64,000 nt of DNA from NCBI GenBank assembly GCA_934045075.1, contig OW203727.1:12687501-12751500 (forward strand), written 5' to 3'. Made by a program: the position numbers and the translations under genes. Shown piece by piece: positions 23,073-35,000 of the stretch; within the stretch, counting starts at the first letter, position 1; each line of letters opens with the position of its first letter. Below the pieces are notes generated by a model that was not told the origin of the DNA, searched no databases, and saw nothing but the letters and a program-made list of their open reading frames with translations. The DNA is from Yponomeuta sedellus. Its lineage: Eukaryota; Arthropoda; Insecta; Lepidoptera; Yponomeutidae.

Positions 23073-26000
23073 ATGTCTGAAAGTGGTGAAGAAGTAATCG
23101 ATTCTCAGATTATATCAGAAAACGTTGAATTTCTAGACTGTAGCAGTTGCTTTGATGTTTCAACGGATTGCAATGCTTTAAAATTTGTCACTGAACTTTA
23201 CGCCGAGGAGGAAAAAGAAATAAAAAGTAATGGATTTGAAAAGCAGAGGAGGGAACATCCATCACAGAATAAAACTTTGGCTTTGGAAGCAAGTTTATGC
23301 TGTAATTCCCAAGTTACTTTAGCTGCTCTAAAAAATATTAAAAGTAAACAGTTAAAAGCGTGGGGCTTACCAGATGCTATTCTGCAGAAGTACGAATCAA
23401 GAGGCATTAAAGAAATGTTTGAATGGCAGGTCAGTTGCTTGGGAAACTCAAAAGTACTTTTAGAGTGTTGCAATCTTGTCTATTCAGCGCCAACATCTGC
23501 TGGTAAGACACTGGTGGCTGAAATACTGACTATCAAAACGCTACTAGAGCGTCAGAAAAAGGTAATTATAATTTTACCCTTTGTATCCATAGTACGTGAG
23601 AAAACATTTTACCTTCAAGATGTTCTGTCAAGCTCTGGAATCAGAGTGGAAGGCTTTATGGGCTCCCAGTCTCCCCCTGGAGGTTTGCAGGCTGTTCATG
23701 TGGCTATTTGTACCATAGAGAAAGCTAACAGTTTGATAAATAAGCTTTTGGATGAAGGCACCATCTCAGAACTAGGGGCAGTAATTGTGGACGAAATGCA
23801 CCTCCTTGGTGACCCACACAGAGGCTACATACTAGAGCTGCTGCTTACTAAAATCATGTATGTATCATCAAAATGTGAAAATGTCCAAATACAAATAGTG
23901 GGAATGTCAGCAACCTTACCAAACTTGGAGGTCCTTGCTCGATGGCTGGGAGCAGAACTTTTCATAACCAACTTCAGACCAATACCATTGGATGAGTATT
24001 GTCTAGTTGGCAAACAATACTACAACAGAGAAGGTATTTGCATTGCTAAAATTGAAGACCACGATCTAGACATGTTGGGGAATGATTGTGTGCTCAAAAT
24101 TTGTTTAGACACTGTTAAAGAAGGATGTTCCGCATTGATATTTTGTATGACCAAGAACAGATGTGAAAGTTTGGCACAAAATATAGCTTCATCTTTCTAC
24201 AGACTTGGTTGCAGTGGTTCGGAATTAGGTACAGTGTTGAGAGAGCAACTCAAGAGTGATGCTATTCTTGAAGTCATGGAGCAGTTGAAGAATTGTCCTG
24301 TAGGGCTCGACAATGTTCTGAAAAATACTATATCATTTGGGGTAGCTTACCACCACGCAGGACTCACATTTGATGAAAGAGACATTGTAGAGGGATCTTT
24401 TAAGTCTGGAGCAATACGAGTGTTGGTGGCAACTTCCACATTGAGCTCAGGTGTAAATTTACCAGCAAGGAGAGTAATCATAAGAACACCTGTGTTCTTA
24501 AAACAGCCAATAAACATCTTGACATACAAACAGATGATTGGCAGAGCAGGCAGAATGGGAAAAGATATCAAAGGTGAAAGCATTTTAATTTGCACAGATG
24601 CTGAAAAGAACATTGGCATAAATCTAATGATGGGTGCCTTGGAACCTGTAACGAGTTGTATAGAGGATGATGACAAATTCATGAGGGCAATCCTTGAAAT
24701 GATAGCAAGTGAGGTGGCCTGCACTAGTGAAGAACTTAAATTATATGCACATTGCACATTACTTTTCAATCAGAAAGAAATACCTGAAAGCTTTTTGAAA
24801 ACAACATTGCAAAAACTTCTGCAATTTGAACTGATCAGACTTCAAAATACAGACGAGTGTAGAAGATATGTTGCAACCTCATTAGGAAAAGCTTGCTTGT
24901 CTTCTTCAATGGCCCCTAATGATGGTTTATCCCTCTTCTTTGAGCTGCAGAAAGCAAGAGAGTGCATAGTTCTTGAAACAGATCTGCATCTTATATACAT
25001 TGTAACTCCCTACAGTGTTAGCAGCCAGTGGGCTGACCTGGACTGGCTTCACTTATTGACCATGTATCAGAATATGTCCAAAGCCATGAGAAGAGTTGCC
25101 GAATTAGTAGGCGTCGAAGAGAGTTTCATAATACATAGAATGAAGAGCAACAATAAATGTAATACAGTGTTGCTGCGCAATAGAATAACAATCCATAAGA
25201 GGTAAGATCATTAAAAACCTATTTAGAGGTAAGAACATATTGAATTTTGTAAATCTGGCTGTCATGCTTCAGCAGTAACTGAAGTAGTTAACTTAGACTA
25301 GTCGCCACATTTTCCCACATTCTCCTCAATATGCACTTAATAGCCTTCGGTTGTCTTTACGTCTGCAATTTGGGCAACTGACCAGCTGTCAGTTGAAAAT
25401 AGACTGTTAGCGAACGGAAAACTGCGGACGGGGAATTGCGAACGTCTTTATCGTGCGTTTTCGCAACGTGTTCGCTGCACCGCTTAGAGAGCGCTGCTTC
25501 CCCACCGCGGTGTGTGCAGAGACGGGTGATGGGTTGTAATTCACTGTTGAATGCTTTGAAACCGAACTGGGTGGAATGGATTAAAACAGAAAACACGAAA
25601 TAGAATCTCGTTTTTCTTCTTAAAATCTTTCTAAAAATTCCTAAAGGGGTGTGATAGGCAAGCACGTCGGGGTGCAACACAGTCGATTGGGTCCATACGT
25701 AATGTACCATGACTAGTGATTGTGCGAATTAAAACATGATGTCATGTTCTCCTAAATAATAGGTTCTCTATAAATTGTGAAGGGTTGGGGTCGAAATTTC
25801 GAAAATCCTTCGACAAAGTTGATCATGAGCTACTGGCCCACAGTGGACCTTAAAACTTACAAAGCTATTAAGACAAAAATTATTGTAACCATTTTATTTT
25901 ATTTTTAGTTCCTAGGATACATTTGCACTACGAAATTCGTAAAATCTCTTCCCTTAAATCTTCTCGGCCAACGAGTGTAGGACGCCCTCCGACCAGGTTC

Positions 26001-29000
26001 TATGATGATCTGCTAAAAACTGCAGGCAGATGCCGGATGCGGCAAGCTGAAGACAGGGCGCTATGGCGCTCATTAAGAGAGGGCTATGTCCAGCAGTGGA
26101 CTAGTATAGTCTGATGATGATGATTCTTAAAATCATGTAAAAAAATAGTTTCACTGTCTCTATGGATTCGAGCATTTGTGCTGCGCGTCGCACACATGCA
26201 GCTCGCGTCCTGGCTTGAAAAAAGAACATAATGATGTGTTCAGCCCTCCCCGACGACGGCTTAAAACTAAAAACGTTTTGTTTAAAATAGCCTTGATTAA
26301 AACCCACTTGTGGATTAAAAAATTGGGTCATCACGGGAAATCACAGTTGCGCCCACGGGGGGCTCACTGGTAGCGCGGGACAATTTTTTATTTATTATAA
26401 TTTAAGTGCAATAAAAGAATCAATAAATAAATATATACTAGCCAACCCCGCAAACGTTGTTTTGCAATATTTATTAGCCTGCGACCTATTCTCAGAGCTA
26501 CCAAATGTACACAAAAAAATACCGATGAAGCCGTTTTAAAAGAGTTCGATAACAAACACTGATACGATACTTTTTACTTTAGATGATCAATATCAACTCT
26601 TGTATGTCCCAACTGCTGGGGCACGGGTCTCTTCCTGCTTACTCTTTGCTTGCTGGCCAAGTCCGGGTTGGTGGAGGATTGTACGACAGTGGCGAACCTA
26701 ACTGTCAGAAGTTATCAAACCTGCCGTAAGGACTCATGGCTTAACGACTTATTACGTGACAGCCGGCACCAACGGCTTAACGTGCCTTGCGAAACACGGA
26801 AGCACTCGGAAAAAATGCCACTAGCGGTAGTCATGGGACGGTCACCCACCTGACCGCGCCTGTTGTTGCTTAACTCAAGCGATTGATTCCAATCACTAGG
26901 TTCGACTAGGCCACGAGCGCTTCGCTTGTCACTTTGGATTATGCTGTAATTTTTTTCTTGTAGGTTTTATACAGCATTAGCATTGCAAGATTTGGTCAAT
27001 GAGATGCCTTTAGCCGAGGTGGCTACGAAATTCCAGTGCGCCCGTGGTTTTCTACAAAGTTTGCAGCAAGCAGCTGCTACATTTGCAGGTACAGAGTTAC
27101 TTATAATTTAGTTTGGAATGAGCTTGTTTTTTTAATTTGGTTTAATTTATAATTAAAACACTTTAATTTCAACGTACTTTAGGAATGGTCACAGTATTCT
27201 GTCATCAGTTAGGGTGGAAAAACATGGAGATGCTCGTAGCTCAGTTTCAAGACAGGTTACATTTTGGCATTCATTCGGAACTCATAGAACTCATGAAGTT
27301 ACCGTCACTAAACGGGATAAGAGCGCGCATCCTGTTCAGCGCTGGGCTTGAGACAATCGCCAACGTTGCTGCGGCAGATTGCAACGTCATCGAAAATGCC
27401 CTCGTGAAAGCTTTACCTTTTCAAAGCGAAAAACAAAGAGACAGCGAGGACGACGTCGAAGTAAGAAAACGGAATAAATTGAAAAACGTTTGGATTACCG
27501 GTCATTGCGGCATGACCACCAAGCAAGCAGCTGAGAATCTCATTCTTGAAGCAAGAAGGTATCTTCAATTCGAACTTGGCGCGAACGAAATTAAATGGGA
27601 CAAAATAGATAATCATGATGAAGTAGTTAGTAATGAAATCAAAGCAGGACATGAAGTTAGTGTACCTGACATCAAGGATGAACAGGTAGAAATTACGCCT
27701 TCGAATAATGATCATTGCAGTTTAAGTACCAAAGACGAAAATCACGAAGAAAATAATCAATCCACACTAAAACTTTTCATCGGAAATAACGTTAATTCTG
27801 AAGTTCAAATACCTAAATCGTCAAATAAGGAATCTATTAATAAAAACCTAGATAGTCATCTCTCAGACACCATCGAAGAAAATCGGAATGTCTTACAAGC
27901 AGAAAAAGAAAGTTCGAAGTGTGAAATTGAATGGGATTCTCTTAACTTCACTGAAGTTGCTTTGAGTAATGTAATTAAGAATAGAGTTTCGGACAACATT
28001 TTTTCACCTCAAGTTCGTTTCAATGAAAGCGATATTAAAGTTGAAGATAATGATAAATCAATGGAGATTTCAAAAGATGTAAGTCTCTTTTCCGCCGACG
28101 GAACTGACAACAGCTTATTCGAAGATAGCCTACCCATTGATCAGATACCTAGTAAATTACTAAACGATGCTAATGAAGAGTTAAAAACCACGAATACTAA
28201 AGAAATTGGACAGTTTTTCACATTAAATACAGATTCTATAGCTAACGCATTTACATCAGAGATAATAATAGAAGACGACGAAGATATAAAACTTGTCTAT
28301 GATGACGATGAAAATAAAGTCAGCGATGTGTTTGAAAGTGATTATATCAGTAATGTTCAAGAGAACGTAAAAGATTACAAGGAAATTGTGGAAAATACCC
28401 TAGCATTTTCTAGTCCGTATAAACATAAACATAATTGTGAAAATGGCGCTAGACAGCCTACACGCAAAAAGAGAAAATTAAAAAATGGGAAGTTCGATCT
28501 TTTAACATCAGGTAAATTTACCAAACCAGATGAAATGTCAGGATCAATGTCTAATGTAATCAAATTAGATGAAATGTCAGCTAGTGGCTCATTCACTTGG
28601 GACGACAGAATTATGTCTTATTATGTGGTACAAGAAAATGATCACATTTTACTAGACCAAATCAACACAGCATCTATGTGTTTCGAAGATAACAAGAACA
28701 TCAATAAGATGAATAGTAACAAAAACATTATTGGTAGCTTTATCTGCCCAACTAAAACACAATCATCAAATAAATCTAATGAAAGCATGTCCATGGCTAT
28801 TTATTGTGGATTTGGTTGTGTTCTTGTTCTAAATACAACCTGGGAGCGTTTAAAAATTTTTAAAATTCACCAGTTACTACAGCAGTGGCTTCCTAAAGTG
28901 AATCTAAGAGTATTATCATCGAAGAACACTTATTTGGCCTTGAAAAAACAGCATGGATTGGAGATGACTTCATGTTTTGATGTTTTACTGGCGCATTGGT

Positions 29001-32000
29001 TCATCAACACGGATGAAAAAGAAAATACCTTGGAAACTTTGGTAAGATGTTGTTTGCTTTTTAGGCTTATATATAGCGTAGGATGATTTGATAAATCTAG
29101 ATATATGTATTGCTTAAACACGGTGACGCCATTTTTCAATACCGATTACTGAAAAAAGATACTCGTACAATTTTGCAAAAACGCGAATCGCCTTACTAGG
29201 ATTAAATATTCTTAACTTAAAATGGCTTGTTTTTTGCTTGCTGGCCGACTGCTGCTGATTGGTTACTAGTTTCAATTTGTAGCTATGAGCTTTTATATCG
29301 CGTGACGACTTTTTATTGAACATTTTAGTTAGCATACAAACATCCTCAAGTAGTTAAAATCAATCACAAGAAGTTTAAATGATGCGGTGTACACCAATTC
29401 CTGTTCTAGGACAACATACTTGATTTAAACAGGTCATACAGTAAGTAGTTGAGAAATATTGGTATAATTGAGACCGATATAAAATATTTATATGAATAGA
29501 ACAGATGGACTGAAATGTTGTCTTTTCACTGTCCCAACTTTTCCTTAACCTACATGCAAAAAATACAACGTGAACTCTTGATGTGTTTTCAGTTTCTTAA
29601 GTACAGTCGCAGAGTTAAGTCGTTCTATATTCTTAACTTAAAATGGCTTGTTTTTTGCTTGCTGGCCGACTGCTGCTGATTGGTTACTAGTTTCAATTTG
29701 TAGCTATGAGCTTTTATATCGCGTGACGACTTTTTATTGAACATTTTAGTTAGCATACAAACATCCTCAAGTAGTTAAAATCAATCACAAGAAGTTTAAA
29801 TGATGCGGTGTACACCAATTCCTGTTCTAGGACAACATACTTGATTTAAACAGGTCATACAGTAAGTAGTTGAGAAATATTGGTATAATTGAGACCGATA
29901 TAAAATATTTATATGAATAGAACAGATGGACTGAAATGTTGTCTTTTCACTGTCCCAACTTTTCCTTAACCTACATGCAAAAAATACAACGTGAACTCTT
30001 GATGTGTTTTCAGTTTCTTAAGTACAGTCGCAGAGTTAAGTCGTTCTATTGAAGCAATCACACTATTATGCCCCTTATTTAGACCATTTTGTTTTAGTAA
30101 TTTCGAATCTTCTTTATCGTAAATTCTAAAATTGGTTTTCCGATTCAGTTAAACGTTCAGCATTAATTTTACTTGTATTTGTCACTTTGCACTTACAGAC
30201 CCACCTCTAGATAACTTTACACGTGAAATATCAAAAAGCTGCTGACTTGCTTACTAAAATACAATCCCAAACAATGCAACGTGCGAGAATGGATTGACTT
30301 TTAAAACGTCATTTCGTCCACTAATCAGAGAAGCGTTGTGCGCTCCGACCGTCCGATCAGTGTTCATCAGTGATCAACTATAATACTGTTTTCGCAATCT
30401 CACTAAGGGGACTCGCGTTTTCACAAAAGTCTATTATTTTTTAGTAAGATTGAAAAATGTCATCACCATTATCTAAAAATCGGTGTTTTCGCAATTTTCC
30501 AATTTTCGCCAAAATTGTATTTGTTTAATCATCACATCACACAACGTATACGCTAATGTCATAAAGAGGTAAAGTGTAAAAATCTCTGAAGAATCTTCAT
30601 CAATTCCTTCAGAGTCGACGTGTCAGAAGCCTTATATATTAAAAGAACAATTCAGTGATAGAATTCTATCACTGAATTGTTCTATTCTATCACTGTACTG
30701 TTAGAAGCCTTCTATCACTGAATTCCACGCTGGCAAAGCCACCGAATAGCTAAGGTAGTTTAATTATTGCCTCACATTTACAATGACATTCAATGAAATA
30801 TTTTATTTTTCCCCAGATACGTTCCTACTCTATTTCATCTGATACTCGTAATATATCCAACTTACAAAAATGTGTAGCGATTTGGGATATTGCTGAAAAA
30901 CAACAAACGTTACTACAAATGAAACCGTGTAGCCAAATTACTCTTGGTAAGTTAGACTGAACTTATTTTTACCGAATTATTGTAATTCACCAAAGGACAA
31001 GGTCCAAAATGTATGAATCAAAAACCCAGAAATCGATGCTACTATGAAAATGAGGAGATTGGGACCTACCTACTGCAAATATTGCAATAAAAGAAAGTTC
31101 TTTGTGTATATTTTTATTCATATGTTCACACTAATCATCACTATCACTGGCCAAAGAGGAGGATGAATTTGTGTCTCCGGAGACATGAATTAAAATTCAT
31201 CAATGACATTAGCCATTACACCATCAAATTCGGCGTTTTCTTCTCTTCTTTAATTACGTGTTCAACACAACGTTGCCATGCTGCTGGAGTAATTTTACTT
31301 ATTGCCTCATCTAACAGGACCTTTATTTAGTTCGACCATTTAAAAAGTTTTATTTTTGGCAGCAACATGGCCTTTTACTTGCCCCCATATGATTTCTATC
31401 GGATTTAATTCACAGTGATATGGGGGCAATCTATATTTTTGTCTTGTGCCATTTTGTCACACATATATGTTATATACTTATGCCATATACACGTATTGAC
31501 AAACGACTAAACTTCACTTGTTGGCATGAACTAAATTCCCAAAATGTTTGTCACACCTGAATTTCGTCCATGTTTCTTTTTCTGTAGGGCTGTCGCGTAA
31601 AATTAATGTCGATTTTTTTATACTTTTTCGAAATAACAAGGTAATATGCATGTTATTTGAGTGATTCTAGTTAAATATGCTGCAATAGGAATTGTTAATA
31701 AATAGTTAGCAAGTAAAAGGCTATCATCATTTAAACTATAGAAGATTTGTAAAACGTGAGTTGTGATAACCCTAAATTGGTTTGTTTACCTCTATTCTTT
31801 ATCGAGTTTGGCTTAGGTATAGATAATATTTTTTGTGTTTGAGGATCCTTAGTAGATAATATTTTTTCGTGCAGATTTTGTTAGCTCTGATACCCCATGG
31901 ATTTGGGGTCTGCGACTTGGGTAGAGTTATTTCGCTCTTTCTAAGCAATCGATTGGCATACAGTTCGTTCGTATCGATTTCTGGGTCAATTTTGATACCA

Positions 32001-35000
32001 TCTCCTTTGTTTACTCAAGTATTTTCAATTATAGAGAAGAAACATTTAAATTCATAAAAATATCAAATAAATATATATACAAGTCATATATATACCTATA
32101 TATGAGTATTGTGTAACCTTCCTATTTGTTGTTATTTGTAACCACAGATATGGAGCACCAGGTATCGATGATTTTGGCACAGACCGAATATCACGGCATT
32201 ACTGTGGACAAAGGTCTGGCCTCTAAAATGTTAAGCACTTTTAAAAAATACCGAGAAACTATCGAAGCAAAGTTGTATGAAACCTGTGGCCACAGGATCA
32301 ACATTCGTTCCTCTGCAGATGTTGCTAAGGTAATATTGTTGGAATGTAATTTATCTAGCCAAGATTACTATAACAATCAGAATCGCTTACATTGCATTAT
32401 GAATGCAGTTTTATAGAGCCATTAAAAACAATTCCTCCTAAGTTCTAACCTTGAAAATAACAATTGTTTTGCGTACAAAATTTAGCACAATCGGTTTTAG
32501 AAGGATATATTTTCTTTATTTGAATTAAAATTATGGAATAGATTTCGCTATTTTGTTATAGAAATAACAAAGGCACGCTTAGCCGCGCGTTGCCGCGCAC
32601 AGATCTCGGTCTGTATCAGTAAATTAATGCGTGCACGTGTCATTTTAAAGTATGTAGGTCATAATGTCGCCATACAAATATAGTATTACGCCAAAATGCA
32701 AAAATACGACCGCGACCGCGCTCGAGAACTATTTGCTCGGGTTCCACATAACATAACGAAGTATTAAAGAAGTAATTTAACCTCATGCCGGATTTTAGGA
32801 TTTAGGACACATTTTTATTGCTTAAAATTAAAGCCATTTCAAATAGCTGACGAGAACCCCCGAGTGCCAAATATGTTTAGTTATTAAGAAGATATAAGTA
32901 GGTACTTATTTGCAAAACGATTTTTTTTTCTCCCAGTGGAAAGATATTTTTTTTTATGTTGCCTATGCAGAGCACAGGGTTTCTGAGAGAGAGAGAGAGT
33001 AATGGACTTAATTACCACGCGTGCGCAACGCGTTTTGGGAATTCAAGCGCTGAGGTAAACCAGAAAAATATTCCACGTTTAATATTTGCCATGTTAGTTA
33101 GCAATACATAGCCTCTTTTTGTGCATTAACTTAGGTTTGTTTGTTTCTTTCGAAGATCCCACCATAGTACGATGCTATTTATTTATATTTATGATACTTT
33201 TCTTGAAGCCTTGAAGAGATCAGTGTAGCAATTATACATTCCATTAATTATACTGGACTGGAGATGTTTATTAATAACCAGCTGAACAACAGGGAACGAT
33301 TTGCTATTATCAGTCGAATAAACTATCTGAGACCTATCCGGTAAATGGAAGAACGGCTATACGATTGAGTATTTTTTTTAGTTGTTAGGAATTGACAAGA
33401 CTCGCCGGGTTAGTACCAAAAAGAGCATTCTGATCGGCCTAGGTCCTGTGGCACATATGGTGATGCTCTGGAGGAAACTGGACGCCATCTTGACGAAAAC
33501 ACTTTACCCACTCACTGAGCAAGCCGTAATTTACAGTAAAGGCAACAAGTAAGTGATCCTTCTTCATGATGATTTTGTCTTAAATCCCACCAAAACAATA
33601 GGAAAACACCTTTCTTTCGAAATTAAACTATATTTAGGAACCCTTCCAAGGAACTTACCCAAAGATATATAAAAAAATTATGTAACTTGTAAAACAACCC
33701 AGTTTTCATTATAAACTATTTAACATTTTCTAAAAACTGGGTAGGCAAATTTAAAAGTTCACAGTATTTTCCGTATTTAGTCATGGAATTCTTTGTTAGT
33801 TTCTTCTCCACATAATCCATTAATTGAGAAACTAACAGGTTTGACGTTCATTAAGTAAACATTTTGTTTCTATAGTGAATATTTTTTTTCTAATTGGTTC
33901 TAGTTCGTACAATATTTTTATTTATGATTCCGTACCAGAAGCGTGCCAACAAGGTCTGTTTGGTCCGTCCGAGACAACGCCAGGCGGGCGAGACAGCCCG
34001 AGACCGCACGCCAATTTAATTCCAGATTTTCAGCAGTTTCACGTTTGGGAGTTTCGTACCGCTTGTCTTAAACCACCACTTTTTTTCAGGATAAACCCTT
34101 CGTACACAATGTTCACTTGTACGGGCCGGATGAGTATTCACGAACCGAACCTGCAAAGCGTGCCCCGAACATTTCACATACCCATGGAATATATTTCAAG
34201 AGACGCTACCAGCATAGCTATAGATCCCATAGAATGTAACTGTCGAAATATATTTAAAGCCAGTCCGGGTTATGTGTTAGTGTCAGCGGATTACTGTCAG
34301 TTGGAGATGAGGATACTCACGCACTACTGCAAGGACCATGTGCTGACTGAGATCATGCGATCGCCCGATGTCGATGTGTTCAAGTCCATCGCAGCCTCTT
34401 GGTGTAACATTCCCGAAGAAGAGGTAACAAACTAGCTATCGTCATCATCATTCATCACTGCCTTAGCCTTGCTGCATGAGTAGTACGATGACGCTAGTCG
34501 CGCCTTTCGAATGTCAAAAGTCGAGACTTGTCAACTCATTAATTTTCAAATTCTGATATTTTATCACAAAACGCCTGACTTGTGCCATCGTACTACCGAG
34601 GCTGGTTAAGAAGTCCCATACATGAGAAGATGTCTCGGTCACACAATGTAGTGTAGACGGTATGCCCCTATTTGTTGTTAAATATTGTAATTGTGGCAAA
34701 TCTTTGTCTTTTTAAAGTAGAGTTTCAAAGTATTGGGGTACGTTTTAGACGTGTTATTGAATAAATAATATTGGCCTTTTTGCATCTACTTAATGAGATG
34801 ATTTATACAGCGTCCAGTGGTATCTTCACCCACACTAGATGGGTGAAGGGACCACTCCGACGCTGTAGTGCCTGGGACATGGTTTTATAGATGGTGTAGG
34901 CTTGGTTATTGAATATACTCTTCATTATACTCATCAGTATTCTTCTCGCTAGTTTGTGATCAAAACAAGCGGTTGTGTTGTGTGGAAGTTATTATTAGTT

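Noticed and set aside
29207..30048. Possible long terminal repeats
   Set aside because: The two 421-bp copies are directly adjacent with nothing between them, so this is a tandem duplication.
32330..32416. Continuation of POLQ exon 5 past 32329 (reads VILLEC...)
   Set aside because: It resembles the family for a few residues, but only the donor at 32329 joins exon 6 (33382) in phase and keeps the downstream match.
33875..34089. Upstream extension of the open frame into POLQ exon 7
   Set aside because: The upstream residues do not resemble polymerase theta; the acceptor TTTTTTCAG at 34081-34089 fits phase and homology.
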